From JAQWQB01 sp047636995 (GTDB taxonomy: Bacteria > Bacteroidota > Bacteroidia > Flavobacteriales_D > Sanyastnellaceae): a stretch of 64,000 nucleotides of DNA. Numbering within the stretch: position 1 is the first letter of the stretch; the number at the start of each line of letters is the position of its first letter. A program made the position numbers and the translations under genes. Where the stretch lies: the NCBI GenBank assembly GCA_047636995.1, contig JBLIGQ010000007.1, forward strand, positions 1 through 64,000, written 5' to 3'. This document shows positions 1 to 8,639 of the stretch, piece after piece. The notes below the pieces were generated by a model. That model made no database searches. It saw nothing but the letters and a program-made list of their open reading frames with translations, and had not been told where the DNA came from.

Positions 1-1234
1 TTCCGTGACTGCTTGAAACAGTTACTGTTCCTTGGTGTGCTTGAATCACCGTTTTCACGTAGAATAATCCGAGCCCAAATCCTTTGACGTTGTGCACATT
101 GCCTGTTGGGACGCGAAAGAACTTGTCAAAGATCAAGCGCTGATGTTTTTGCTCAATTCCAATTCCATTGTCAATTATTTCAATCAAAATTTGCCTACCT
201 ATGTTGGAAGTTTGCACCTCGATTCTTGGCTCCTTATCTGTGTATTTCAGGGCGTTGTCTATCAGGTTGTAAACTAAATTTGTCAAGTGAACTTTGTCAC
301 CTTTGACCAAGCTGTTTTGTGCAGAACAGTTTTTGAGAATAGCGCCTCCATTCTCAATCATTCTGATTTCCAGCGTTTCCAGCGCTCCGTAAATGATGGT
401 GTGGATGTCTATGGTTTCATTCTTGAGTTCAAGTTTGTCAGGTGACAGTGTGGCAATTTGCAGCACCCGTTCTACTTGAGCTTTCAGTCTTTCGTTTTCG
501 CTATAAATGATTTTGGCGTATTGTTTTTGACGTTCCGGATCATTTTTAACGTCATCACGCATCAACATAGAACTGCTAATCCCAATTGTGCTGATGGGCG
601 TTTTTAGCTCATGAGTCATGTTGTTGATGAAATCTGTTTTGATCTCAGAGAGCTTCTTTTGTTTTAGGATGATGGCAATGGCATAGCTGAAAAAAAGAAC
701 AACGGCCAAAATCATGAAGCTAGAGAACACCCAGAAATCCATTTGGCCAATGACCAAGGCTGTTTTCGCAGGAAAGTAGATTCCGAAATAATGGCCATCT
801 TTTGCAAAACGCTTCTGCATTCCAATTTTAGCGGCGTCTTCCAAGCTGATTTCCTTTTCAAAGTCTACTCTTCCGCCGTAGACGATTGAATCACTAAAGC
901 AGTCATAGATTCCATATTCGAACTCTTCTTTGAGGTTCAATGCTTCAAATTCTTCGCGCAGCAAAGTCTCTAGAAAATAAGGGTGCAGCGTATCATTTAT
1001 GTTTGCTACAAAGAAATTAGTGGAGAGCTGATTTACCGGCTCTACAAGTGAACTGTCCTCATTTGCTTCCAGAATCCGATCAACAACAGAAGACATGGCA
1101 ATTACAACGCGGTCATTGAATTGGCGCTCTTGAAGGCTATATGCACGTTGAACCCAGTAGATTTGCGTAATCACAATTCCAGATAGCGATACAACTGCTA
1201 CTAAGATTAAAATATAAATGGTTCGTCTACTCAC
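1..1234 (-). CDS. Membrane sensor histidine kinase, 3' end cut by window edge
   Basis: About 411 codons are visible, starting at a GTG at 1234; an in-frame TAA lies 12 bases upstream, so little extension is possible. Residues 8-26 form a first membrane helix, about 30-160 an extracytoplasmic sensor region, and about 168-190 a second helix. The H-box follows with His208 in the motif FINNMTHELKTPIS. At the edge the ATPase N-box (IDNGIGI), F-box (FDKFFRVP) and G2-box (GFGLGLFYV) are readable, so the catalytic domain is nearly complete. It should autophosphorylate and pass phosphate to a response regulator, probably encoded beyond the left edge. The input domain resembles no family I can name. 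The downstream neighbour on the other strand is divergent. Confidence 0.88.
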   Translation of the reverse strand, partial: MSRRTIYILILVAVVSLSGIVITQIYWVQRAYSLQERQFNDRVVIAMSSVVDRILEANEDSSLVEPVNQLSTNFFVANINDTLHPYFLETLLREEFEALNLKEEFEYGIYDCFSDSIVYGGRVDFEKEISLEDAAKIGMQKRFAKDGHYFGIYFPAKTALVIGQMDFWVFSSFMILAVVLFFSYAIAIILKQKKLSEIKTDFINNMTHELKTPISTIGISSSMLMRDDVKNDPERQKQYAKIIYSENERLKAQVERVLQIATLSPDKLELKNETIDIHTIIYGALETLEIRMIENGGAILKNCSAQNSLVKGDKVHLTNLVYNLIDNALKYTDKEPRIEVQTSNIGRQILIEIIDNGIGIEQKHQRLIFDKFFRVPTGNVHNVKGFGLGLFYVKTVIQAHQGTVTVSSSHG

Positions 1235-1235
1235 G

Positions 1236-1264
1236 TTGTGAATTTAAGCGATTTCGCATCTTTG
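1236..1264 (+). promoter_or_regulatory. Predicted Bacteroidota-type promoter of the 1292 lipoprotein gene
   Basis: TTG at 1236-1238 and CATCTTTG at 1257-1264 are separated by 18 bases. This matches the TTG-N19-TAnnTTTG form except for the first T of the -7 box. Transcription would start near 1270, giving a leader of about 20 bases. The -33 box touches the start of the divergent kinase gene. Confidence 0.5.
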
Positions 1265-1291
1265 TGCCCAGCATTAACATCAGATTAACAC

Positions 1292-2392
1292 GTGAAGCAA
1301 ATTTATTTCGTTTTAGCGCTCTTCGTTTTTGGATCAACAATGAGTTTGGTTTCATGTTCGGAAACAAATTCTGGACCACTCGAATTGCCATTGGAAGTGC
1401 ATTATTCTATCAGTAGTATTGATACTGGAGTGCAGGCCATGGTGCATGCGTATTTTGGTGAAGATATGCGTTATATCTTGCATGATTCTGTGCGTGTGAC
1501 CATGGAAAGAAAGGCGCTGCTAGCCGAAGTGATTCAGTGGTATGATGTAAAAAACCTGTGGATTACAGAGCGCAATGGTGACTACTGCACTTGTGTTCAT
1601 TTAAATGGCGACTTACTTGATTTTTGGAAAGAAGATGAATACCTCCAAGAAGCTAAGTTTGGAACTTCATCTAATAAAAGTATTCTTGGAGTTCAGGTTT
1701 ATTCAGGTACCGCTAATAGTGAAAATGGCGATACTACCTGGATTGATTGCGCTCCAGACTATCCAAATGCGTGGTATGAACATTCAGGTTTTCCTGGTCT
1801 ACCTTTAAAGTATTCCTATAAATTGAGGGGTGAAGAGGTGGTATATGAGGCGGATTCTATTTTTAGTTCAGTCATTCCGTTCACGCCTGAAGCATACAAC
1901 AAGAGCTGTGTGTCTATTCCGGCAGAGGCGTATATGGGCTTTTCGCCAATGGATACAATTTCTTGGACCTCAGATAAGGTATGGGTGTTCGGAGATTTAT
2001 TGAACATGGACAATGAATATCTTCAAGGTGATTTGCTCATACAAACATTTGAGCATGGCGTTGAAAGCAGATCGAAACTTAGAATCACAGAAGGGGTGTT
2101 TGATGTTGAACTGGCACCTGGGAAACGCTATGTGATGGATTTTTGGGCTCCAGGATACGCGCACAACAGAATTTCACTGGATTGCACAAAGATGCCTTAT
2201 GACGGTACGAATTTGATTTTAGACTTGTCAAATCATTTGATTCAACCGGCCAATGAAGCGGTGCGTGAATACACGGAAAACACTCTTATGGGTGTGGCTG
2301 AATACATCCCTGATTCAGCATCCTTGGTGTTTGATTTTCAGTATACAGAAGAGGTGGGAAAAGAGATTAAGCGGCTGGCAAAAGAGCGCTAA
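1292..2392 (+). CDS. Predicted lipoprotein of unknown function, 366 aa
   Basis: Translation begins at a GTG. The N-terminus has a hydrophobic stretch ending in a lipobox (LVSC, Cys22), so the mature protein should be lipid-anchored. The rest is soluble and rich in acidic and aromatic residues. It has paired cysteines near residues 95-100 and 145-150 and no catalytic motif I recognise. The last third (about 290-366) reads like a beta-rich domain followed by a charged helix. There is no T9SS tail. It lies alone between a divergent kinase and a convergent LytTR regulator, with the stop codons overlapping. No function can be assigned. Confidence 0.75.
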   Translation: MKQIYFVLALFVFGSTMSLVSCSETNSGPLELPLEVHYSISSIDTGVQAMVHAYFGEDMRYILHDSVRVTMERKALLAEVIQWYDVKNLWITERNGDYCTCVHLNGDLLDFWKEDEYLQEAKFGTSSNKSILGVQVYSGTANSENGDTTWIDCAPDYPNAWYEHSGFPGLPLKYSYKLRGEEVVYEADSIFSSVIPFTPEAYNKSCVSIPAEAYMGFSPMDTISWTSDKVWVFGDLLNMDNEYLQGDLLIQTFEHGVESRSKLRITEGVFDVELAPGKRYVMDFWAPGYAHNRISLDCTKMPYDGTNLILDLSNHLIQPANEAVREYTENTLMGVAEYIPDSASLVFDFQYTEEVGKEIKRLAKER

Positions 2393-2401
2393 AGGCTCTT
2401 T
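2381..2401. terminator. Hairpin spanning both stop codons of a convergent gene pair
   Basis: AAAGAGC (2381-2387) pairs with GCTCTTT (2395-2401) around a 7-base loop. The plus-strand TAA (2390-2392) and the minus-strand TAG (2389-2391) both fall in the loop. On the minus strand the stem ends in TTTT, so it can serve as a short shared terminator. Confidence 0.5.
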
Positions 2402-3117
2402 AGTTCTTTGAAACGCGTAGCCTGTCTTCTAGAAACTTCAATTTCTTTTCCATCTTTTAAAGTACATCTAAGTCCGCCGTTGAACCAAGGCTCAATGGCG
2501 GTAACCCAATTTAAATTTACAATGTGCTTTCGCGAAGTGCGGAAAAACTGACGTTCATTCAAGCGCTCTTCCAATTGGTTCAATGAACGGAGGATGAGTG
2601 GTTTGAAATTATTGAAATAGACACGCACATAGTTCCCTTCAGATTCAAACAACCTCACATCTGTCAAAGGAACAAACCAACATTTCTCTCCGTCTTTGAT
2701 GAAGATTTGGTCAGATGAAGAGAGGGCTTCTTTGGTAACATGTTCATCTTGTTGCTTCTCTCGGTGCGCAATTCGCTCTTGTACTTTTTTCACTGCTTCG
2801 GCCAATCTGTTTTCTTCAACCGGCTTAAGTAGGTAGTCTAAGGCGTTCACTTCAAAGGCTTTTATAGCGTATTCGTCATAGGCTGTAACAAAGATGACCT
2901 CGGGAGCATGGTCTAGCTCACTTAGCAATTCAAGTCCAGATTTCCCGGGCATTTGAATGTCGAGAAAAAGCAAATCAGGTTCTTTTTCATCAATGAGGTT
3001 CAAGGCTTCGTCTGCATTGGCTGCTTCACCAATAATTTCTACCTCAGGGTGTGCCTTAAGTAAATGAAAAATCTCTTTTCGCGCTAGGCGCTCATCATCT
3101 ATAATCAGTGCTTTCAT
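2389..3117 (-). CDS. LytTR-family response regulator (LytR/AlgR type), 242 aa
   Basis: Residues 1-115 form a receiver domain with the acidic pair Asp7/Asp8, phospho-acceptor Asp53 in LLFLDIQMPG, a Thr in VTAYDEYAI and the conserved Lys in LLKP. A short charged linker leads to a LytTR DNA-binding domain at about 140-240, with typical motifs (NYVRVY, RTSRKHIVNLN, VSRRQA). Its gene overlaps the upstream LytS-type kinase gene by 23 bases, so the two are surely one operon and a cognate pair. LytTR regulators bind short direct repeats; the target genes cannot be told from here. Length is normal. Confidence 0.93.
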   Translation of the reverse strand: MKALIIDDERLARKEIFHLLKAHPEVEIIGEAANADEALNLIDEKEPDLLFLDIQMPGKSGLELLSELDHAPEVIFVTAYDEYAIKAFEVNALDYLLKPVEENRLAEAVKKVQERIAHREKQQDEHVTKEALSSSDQIFIKDGEKCWFVPLTDVRLFESEGNYVRVYFNNFKPLILRSLNQLEERLNERQFFRTSRKHIVNLNWVTAIEPWFNGGLRCTLKDGKEIEVSRRQATRFKELKSL

Positions 3118-4165
3118 TAAGTTTTAGTTTTGGGAGGGTGAGCTTGCAAATCACTTTATTGCCGCTTTCACGAATGGAAAAAGAGGCCTCTTCGCCATAG
3201 AGGAGGGAGAGTCGGTTTTTGGTGTTCACCAGACCTGTTGATGTTCCATTAGTTGAAGTGGTGAGTTGACCATCATTAATAATGGTAAGCTCTATTTTAT
3301 CACCATTTCTTGCCCCAATAATTTCAATTAATCCGCCATTGGTTAACCTTGCGATGCCATGTTTCACAGCATTTTCAGCGAGTGTTTGCAACATGAGCGG
3401 AGGCACAGGAAAATCTCCTAATTCTGCGGGGATAGCGTAGTTCACATTTAAGCGTTCTTCAAATCGAATTTGCTCCATTCGCAAGTAGCGTTGAACAAGG
3501 TCTAGTTCATTGTGCAGAGGAATGCGCTCATGCCTGCCCAAGAGAAGCGTGTTTCGAAGAATAGATGACAAGGTGGTGACGGCCTCTTTTGCATTTTCTG
3601 GATCGTCATTTATAAGCGCTCGAATGCTATTCAGAGAATTGAACATAAAATGAGGCCGCAATTGGTTTCTAAGATTGTTTAGCTCAATTTCCGTATTTAA
3701 AGCGCGCAATTCTAAGTTTCGAATTTCAGATTTCCGCATATACTGGAAGTAGTGAATGGTGAAATACAAGGCGCTCCAAACAAAGAAAAGAATAGAGAAG
3801 TTTAATGTTTGAATAACGAAAGACCAGTCTGAGAAAGTGAGAATAGACTCCCCCGTGTCTGGAAGAAAAGAATTGACACTTCCTTCACAAATGGTGTATA
3901 CCAAACTCATAGAGATGGAGGCTGTAATTACCCGAGGAAACAATTGAAGGACGCCTAATTCTGTCCACTTCCAATGTTTTACAAGACCTCTGAAGACATG
4001 TGAGATTGCAATTCCAAAAACAAAAACGCCAAAAAGGGAGAAGATGATCTGGGAAGTGATATACCCCTGAAGAACAAGGTTGACAATGTTCCCGGTTACA
4101 AGAATGCCCCATCCAACAATTTGGCAAGCCCAGTATATAGAGGTTGTTCGAAGATTAGGTTTCAT
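3095..4165 (-). CDS. LytS-type sensor histidine kinase (His_kinase family), 356 aa
   Basis: The first 140 residues contain four membrane helices and little extracytoplasmic sequence, so the sensor probably reads a membrane-embedded or intracellular cue. A coiled-coil-like linker (about 142-168) precedes the His_kinase motif with His172 in QLRPHFMFNSLN. The ATPase part has ENAVKHG as N-box and a reduced glycine region (STGLVNTKNRL). It is the partner of the LytTR regulator that overlaps its 3' end. The gene starts 105 bases from the divergent phosphodiesterase gene. Confidence 0.92.
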   Translation of the reverse strand: MKPNLRTTSIYWACQIVGWGILVTGNIVNLVLQGYITSQIIFSLFGVFVFGIAISHVFRGLVKHWKWTELGVLQLFPRVITASISMSLVYTICEGSVNSFLPDTGESILTFSDWSFVIQTLNFSILFFVWSALYFTIHYFQYMRKSEIRNLELRALNTEIELNNLRNQLRPHFMFNSLNSIRALINDDPENAKEAVTTLSSILRNTLLLGRHERIPLHNELDLVQRYLRMEQIRFEERLNVNYAIPAELGDFPVPPLMLQTLAENAVKHGIARLTNGGLIEIIGARNGDKIELTIINDGQLTTSTNGTSTGLVNTKNRLSLLYGEEASFSIRESGNKVICKLTLPKLKLNESTDYR

Positions 4166-4238
4166 AATTTCGTGTTGCGAAACAAATGTAAATCGAATTC
4201 TTTCTGAAAAATAGCTCTTTCTATCAACGGAGCACAGC

Positions 4239-4266
4239 TTGTTTGAGGGGACAAAAACTATCTTTG
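4239..4266 (+). promoter_or_regulatory. Promoter of the ACP phosphodiesterase gene, predicted leaderless
   Basis: TTG at 4239-4241 (a second TTTG at 4242-4245), a 17-base spacer and a perfect -7 box TATCTTTG at 4259-4266. The ATG starts at 4271, only four bases past the box, about where transcription would begin, so the mRNA probably has no 5' leader. Confidence 0.65.
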
Positions 4267-4270
4267 GTAG

Positions 4271-4885
4271 ATGAACTATCTAGCCCACATCTTTCTTAGC
4301 GGTGAAGATCCAGATCTTTTAGCGGGAAACTTCATGGGAGATTTCATTAAAGGAAGTGACTACAACAACTACCCGAAGGGAATAGCTAACGGAATGGTGT
4401 TCCATAGATTTATTGATTCCTTTACTGACCAGCATGCTGAATCTGCTTTGCTGCGCGAAAAGTTAAGGCCTACTTGTGGCAGATATGCAGGCATTGCATT
4501 GGACATGATTTATGATTATTACCTCGCAGAAGGCTGGAGTGATTATTCTAAGTTGAAGTTGGATGATTTTGCGAATGATACTTATCTGTGTTTGGAGAAC
4601 TACTATGAAATCATGCCCGCTGACTGTCAGTTTCTCTATGCCGAAATGCGGAAAACAAATTGGTTGGTAGCGTATAAATCTGCTGAGGGTATGTCTAAAG
4701 CGATGAATGGGTTGAACAGGAGATTGGGAGGTGAAAGTGGCTTGCCAGCGACGATTCCGCTCCTTGAATCCCCTCAATTAGCCCTGCGAGAAGGCTTCAA
4801 ACGATTTTTTCCCGAATTAGAAAAGGCCTGTTTGGAGAAAATAACTAGCTTTGCGAGAGTTGATAAGGACGAGAAACAGATATGA
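4271..4885 (+). CDS. acpH: Acyl carrier protein phosphodiesterase family protein, 204 aa
   Basis: The N-terminus MNYLAHIFLS, then GNFMGDFIKG, HRFIDSFTDQH and ALDMIYDYYLA, are the family's conserved His/Asp segments, spaced as in AcpH (DUF479). These enzymes are metal-dependent HD-like hydrolases that remove the 4'-phosphopantetheine arm from holo-ACP. Length is close to that of the E. coli protein. The ATG is fixed by the promoter ending four bases upstream. The gene stands alone; the next gene has its own -7 box. The family assignment is firm; the exact substrate is inherited from the E. coli enzyme. Confidence 0.82.
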   Translation: MNYLAHIFLSGEDPDLLAGNFMGDFIKGSDYNNYPKGIANGMVFHRFIDSFTDQHAESALLREKLRPTCGRYAGIALDMIYDYYLAEGWSDYSKLKLDDFANDTYLCLENYYEIMPADCQFLYAEMRKTNWLVAYKSAEGMSKAMNGLNRRLGGESGLPATIPLLESPQLALREGFKRFFPELEKACLEKITSFARVDKDEKQI

Positions 4886-4913
4886 TTTTACTAGATTTGT
4901 CTGGTAAAAAAAT

Positions 4914-4921
4914 TATATTTG
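4914..4921 (+). promoter_or_regulatory. -7 box TATATTTG upstream of the 4955 gene
   Basis: A perfect TAnnTTTG box; a TTTG at 4896-4899 may be the -33 element, though the spacing (14 bases) is short. The in-frame TTG at 4919 lies inside this box and so cannot be the start. This supports the ATG at 4955. Confidence 0.5.
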
Positions 4922-4954
4922 AACCTTGTACAACGACCAAAGAACTGCTATATA

Positions 4955-5743
4955 ATGAGGCTACTAAGTGTGGTAATCCTAGCAATTTTTGCTTTTATGG
5001 CTAAAGCCGAAGCAGGAACGATTGTTTTGGAAGGAAAATACCAGCAAAAAAATATTTTCGTAATTAACTCTATCGCCCCAGAAGGAGTGGGCTTTTGTGT
5101 TTACGAAGTTCTCGTAAACGGAGAAATAACGTCTGATGAGACCAACTCGAATGCCTTCGAGGTAGACTTAGCCATCTGGGGACTCAAATTAGGAGATAGT
5201 GTTGTGGTAACAATTAATTACAAAGATGGTTGTGAGCCTCGTGTTTTGAATCCAGGCGCACTTGAGCCAAAACCGACGTTTGAGACGGTTAAAATAAACA
5301 TTGATGAAAGTGGAATGCTCGAGTGGGAAACACTGAATGAGCAAGGACGAATTCCTTTCATCATTCAGCACTACAAGTGGAATAAGTGGGTAAACGTTGG
5401 TGAAGTCATGGGAGATGGAACATCGACTAAAAACGAATACACTTTTCAAACAACACCTATTTCTGGCGTAAACCGTTTCAGGGTAATTCAAAAATCTTAC
5501 GAAGGAAAAAATAGACAGTCTGCATCAGCAGAGTTTGCGTCTAAAAAACCAGCTGTAGTTTTCTCATACGATAGAAAAACCAAGTCAATCTCTTTCTCTT
5601 CTGAGACGAACTATGAACTCTATGATGAATACGGCCGGATCATAAAACGAGGTTTTGGGACTTCTGCAGATCTAACCATACTCCCGAAAGGAATCTATTA
5701 CATTAGCTTCGATTCTGATACTCAGAAATTCGAGAAACGCTAA
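4955..5743 (+). CDS. Secreted protein with type IX secretion C-terminal tail, 262 aa
   Basis: The ATG at 4955 opens a clear signal peptide (MRLLSVVILAIFAFMAKAEA). The next 170 residues are beta-rich and match no family I recognise. They contain two cysteines in the first half and a segment (about 110-190) resembling a fibronectin-like fold. The last 60 residues read as a T9SS type-A sorting tail: YELYDEYGRIIKRG, then a short sheet, then LPKGIYYISF and a final basic stretch. The protein should cross the outer membrane through T9SS, with the tail removed on the way. It stands as a single gene. Binding or adhesive function is possible but not shown. Confidence 0.75.
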   Translation: MRLLSVVILAIFAFMAKAEAGTIVLEGKYQQKNIFVINSIAPEGVGFCVYEVLVNGEITSDETNSNAFEVDLAIWGLKLGDSVVVTINYKDGCEPRVLNPGALEPKPTFETVKINIDESGMLEWETLNEQGRIPFIIQHYKWNKWVNVGEVMGDGTSTKNEYTFQTTPISGVNRFRVIQKSYEGKNRQSASAEFASKKPAVVFSYDRKTKSISFSSETNYELYDEYGRIIKRGFGTSADLTILPKGIYYISFDSDTQKFEKR

Positions 5744-5806
5744 ATCCCTGTTTATAAAATCCATTCTTCCTACAGCGCATTCGGAACCTTTCCTTCGCCA
5801 ATTCCG

Positions 5807-5814
5807 TATCTTTA
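5807..5814 (+). promoter_or_regulatory. Putative -7 box TATCTTTA upstream of the transglycosylase gene
   Basis: It matches TAnnTTTG in seven of eight positions and lies 14 bases before the ATG at 5829. A GTG at 5820 in the same frame is five bases past the box and could instead be a leaderless start. Confidence 0.4.
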
Positions 5815-5828
5815 GCAAAGTGAGGAAT

Positions 5829-7274
5829 ATGAATAAGGCACTCAAGACATTGCTTCTGTGTGCCTCACTTATCTTTATTTGGGGATGTGAGGAAGCTGTG
5901 CCAACAGCAACACGCAAAGAAAAAGTAGAGGTCATAGCTCCAGTGGTGCATGACCTCTCAGACATTCGTGAAAGCGGAAAGCTTGTGCTATTGACTGAGA
6001 ATAGCTCGGTCTCTTACTACCTCTATAGAGGGCAAGGAATGGGGTATGATTATGAGCTTGTTAGGGCTTTCGCCCAAGCTCAAGGTCTCCAGCTGGAGGT
6101 GCGAGTCATGGAAGATATGAATGACATGTTCAAACTCCTTCAAGAGGGTAAAGGAGATCTTATTGCTTGCAATCTCACCGTTACTGAAGACCGGAAAGAA
6201 TTTATTAAGTTCACTAACCCCTTGACTACAACCAAACAAGTATTGGTTCAATCTAGGCCTGAAAAATGGAGAAGCATTCCTGCTGATCTTCTATTAGATA
6301 CTTTAGTGAATTCAGTAGCTGAGTTGGAAGGAAAAGAAGTTTATGTTCATTACTATTCTTCATTCTATTCCAATATTTTGGAAATGGAACAAGCGGCAGG
6401 AGTAGATATAGATGTCATTGAAGCTTCTGGGAATATTGATTCGGAACAACTGATTAGACTGGTTGCAGAAGGGCAAATCCCCTACACCATTGCTGATGAA
6501 AATATGGCAATGCTCAATGCTACATACTATGATAATTTGGATGTCAGCTTTCCAATATCTGAAACGCAACATATAGCATGGGCTGTTCGCAAAAATTCTG
6601 ATAGCTTGGCGCACGCTTTAAATGAGTGGATTGATCTGCGCTCTACAAAAAGACGATTGGCCTATACATACAAGAAGTATTTCATGTCCCGGAAAGATCA
6701 ACTCGCAAGAGTCAAAAGTCCATTCTCATCACTAAGCGGGAAACAGATTTCAGAATATGACCCCACCATTCAGCGCTATAGCTCTGTAATTAATTGGGAT
6801 TGGAAATTGCTTGCGGCATTGATCTATCAAGAATCGAGATTTAATCCTGATGCGCGCTCTTGGGCTGGTGCATTTGGGTTGATGCAACTGATGCCTGCTA
6901 CAGCTGAGCGATTTGGAATTGATACCACGGCTTCATACGATGCCAATATTAGGGCGGGAGTTGACTACATTAAGTACCTAGATAAATTTTGGAGAAATAA
7001 AATCCATGACCCGCAAGAACGAGTTAAATTCATTTTGGCGTCATACAATGCTGGTCCCGGGCATGTGCAAGATGCGCAGAGAATTGCACAGCATATGGAT
7101 AAGAATCCTTACGTTTGGGACAACAATGTTGCTGAATGCATGTTGTTAAAAAGTGACCAAAAGTACTTGGCTATTGAGGGTGTTCGTCATGGTTATTGTA
7201 GAGGTAAAGAGCCGTATGAATATGTGCGGAATATTATGAGTAGATATGATATGTATCAAAGCATGGAATTGTGA
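5829..7274 (+). CDS. MltF-like membrane-bound lytic transglycosylase (lipoprotein), 481 aa
   Basis: A lipobox (FIWGC, Cys20) anchors the protein. Residues about 45-290 form a periplasmic solute-binding-like domain (SBP_bac_3) with the family segments YDYELVRAFAQ and GDLIACNLTVTEDR. Residues about 312-450 form an SLT goose-lysozyme-like domain: catalytic Glu335 in LIYQESRFNP, then GAFGLMQLMPATA and ILASYNAGPGHV. MltF enzymes cleave the MurNAc-GlcNAc bond to give 1,6-anhydro ends, and the first domain regulates this on binding peptidoglycan fragments. ATG 5829 is chosen for the GAGG just upstream; GTG 5820 is possible. The stop overlaps the next gene's GTG by four bases. Confidence 0.9.
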   Translation: MNKALKTLLLCASLIFIWGCEEAVPTATRKEKVEVIAPVVHDLSDIRESGKLVLLTENSSVSYYLYRGQGMGYDYELVRAFAQAQGLQLEVRVMEDMNDMFKLLQEGKGDLIACNLTVTEDRKEFIKFTNPLTTTKQVLVQSRPEKWRSIPADLLLDTLVNSVAELEGKEVYVHYYSSFYSNILEMEQAAGVDIDVIEASGNIDSEQLIRLVAEGQIPYTIADENMAMLNATYYDNLDVSFPISETQHIAWAVRKNSDSLAHALNEWIDLRSTKRRLAYTYKKYFMSRKDQLARVKSPFSSLSGKQISEYDPTIQRYSSVINWDWKLLAALIYQESRFNPDARSWAGAFGLMQLMPATAERFGIDTTASYDANIRAGVDYIKYLDKFWRNKIHDPQERVKFILASYNAGPGHVQDAQRIAQHMDKNPYVWDNNVAECMLLKSDQKYLAIEGVRHGYCRGKEPYEYVRNIMSRYDMYQSMEL

Positions 7275-7915
7275 AAGGTAAAATAAGTCTAATTGTGTCA
7301 TTCCTATTTCTTATTGCGTGCAATAAGAATGATGTTGAAGGAATGCAGATTGAAGGTGAAATAAGAGACAGTAGACATGGCGCTGGTGTATCTGCTGCTT
7401 CTGTGCTAGTTCAAGAACAGGTTGTTGAAGGAGGAGCCTTGAATGGTGCCTTGCAGTTTGCTGTTCAAACGACATCTGATGGGGGCGGCGAGTACACTGC
7501 TAACTTCGAACGTAAGAATGCTCTTACTTACAACATTGATTTTACAAAAGCAGGCTACTTTGACGTAACGAGGGAAGTGAATCCAGACAACCTGAGCCCA
7601 GGAGTGGGTTATACCGTAAATACGGTGATGACGCCAGAGGCATTTATTGAAGTGAATATTTTCAATGCAAACCCTGAGACAAGCGAAGATTTTATGCGCT
7701 TCAGATACATGAATGCTAATTTTGATTGTGAGTGTTGTGGCAATAGCTGGATGGAGTTTACCGGAACCATAGTAGATTCAACATTGACTTGTAGGCTTCA
7801 CGGGGACTATACACTTTACTATACCTTCGAAGTGAACAGAGGGGAAGAAATTATTGAGTTTGATTCCATTTTTTGTCCTGCTTTCCAAACCACCGTTCTC
7901 AACATTGGCTATTAA
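7271..7915 (+). CDS. Predicted lipoprotein with carboxypeptidase-regulatory-like domain, 214 aa
   Basis: It starts at a GTG overlapping the upstream stop (GTGA), so translation is coupled. The lipobox is FLIAC (Cys17). Residues about 28-115 look like a CarboxypepD_reg-like beta-sandwich (EGEIRDSRHGAGVSAASVLV, then GGGEYTANF). The second half has a cysteine cluster (FDCECCGNSW) followed by two further cysteines, suggesting disulphides or metal binding. No enzyme motif is seen. Its position between a transglycosylase and an esterase suggests an envelope role, which is inference only. Confidence 0.75.
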   Translation: MKGKISLIVSFLFLIACNKNDVEGMQIEGEIRDSRHGAGVSAASVLVQEQVVEGGALNGALQFAVQTTSDGGGEYTANFERKNALTYNIDFTKAGYFDVTREVNPDNLSPGVGYTVNTVMTPEAFIEVNIFNANPETSEDFMRFRYMNANFDCECCGNSWMEFTGTIVDSTLTCRLHGDYTLYYTFEVNRGEEIIEFDSIFCPAFQTTVLNIGY

Positions 7916-8544
7916 TGGAGGAAAACCACATGCGCATTCAGCGCACAGTGCGTTACTATCAGACGGGCGAATCTAGTGCCGAAGGAGAGCTGTTAATGGC
8001 GCTCCACGGATACAGCCAGCATCCAAAGTTTTTCTTACGTAAGATTGAGTCACTTGCTGGTCCCAATCGTATAATTGTGGCGCCAGAAGGTCTGCACAGG
8101 ATGTATGTGAATGGCAATAGCGGAAGAGTAGGTTCAAGTTGGATGACGAAAGAGGATCGTCTAAACGATATAGAGGATTATTGCCTCTACCTCTGGCAAC
8201 TAGCTGAATTGCCAAATTTCAAACAGCCCAAACAAAAGACGCTTCTCGGTTTTAGCCAAGGAGCATCTGCAGCAATACGCTTGTTTTGTGCATATCCTTT
8301 ATTATTTTCAAAATTGATTTTATGGGCAGGGGCCGTTCCACCAGATTTATCGCTTCCAGAAAATAAGTCAGTACTCAATGCAGTAGGCATAGACTTGGTT
8401 ATTGGAGATCAAGATGAGTTCATTAAAGAAAGTGATGTGCTTGAAATCAGAGATGTGCTAGACAAAGAAGGCATTCACTATAGATTGCACCGCTTCGAAG
8501 GGAAGCATGATCTAGATGTAAAGATACTAAGGCAGATTCTCTAA
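7915..8544 (+). CDS. Alpha/beta hydrolase of the phospholipase/carboxylesterase type, 209 aa
   Basis: The ATG overlaps the preceding TAA (TAATG), so it is the third gene of a coupled trio; another in-frame ATG lies at 7930. The fold is a small esterase: LMALHGYSQHP (oxyanion region), nucleophile Ser in LGFSQGAS (about residue 118), acid Asp in VIGDQDEF (about 165) and His in FEGKHDLD (about 195). Size fits the phospholipase/carboxylesterase (YpfH-like) group. There is no signal peptide, so it is cytoplasmic. The substrate is unknown. Confidence 0.82.
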   Translation: MEENHMRIQRTVRYYQTGESSAEGELLMALHGYSQHPKFFLRKIESLAGPNRIIVAPEGLHRMYVNGNSGRVGSSWMTKEDRLNDIEDYCLYLWQLAELPNFKQPKQKTLLGFSQGASAAIRLFCAYPLLFSKLILWAGAVPPDLSLPENKSVLNAVGIDLVIGDQDEFIKESDVLEIRDVLDKEGIHYRLHRFEGKHDLDVKILRQIL

Positions 8545-8594
8545 CACTTCGACCTGTTCTCCCTACTTCCTTATTTACTTTTAGACGAAATCTA

Positions 8595-8635
8595 AACTAA
8601 ATAGTTAGTTATAACTAAATATTTAGTTATATTCG
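8595..8635 (+). promoter_or_regulatory. Predicted BlaI-type operator overlapping the promoter
   Basis: A perfect 22-base palindrome lies at 8610-8631, with core AACTAAATATTTAGTT (8613-8628). It overlaps a second perfect palindrome, TTAGTTATAACTAA (8605-8618), and a further AACTA half-site begins at 8595. A degenerate -7 box TATATTCG (8628-8635) sits at the palindrome edge, four bases before the ATG at 8640. A repressor dimer bound here would cover the promoter, as in BlaI/MecI autoregulation. Confidence 0.65.
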
Positions 8636-8639
8636 CCAC

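Noticed and set aside
4919..4954. A 12-residue N-terminal extension of the 4955 protein starting at TTG 4919
   Set aside because: The TTG is inside a perfect -7 box, and the extension would put polar residues before the signal peptide.
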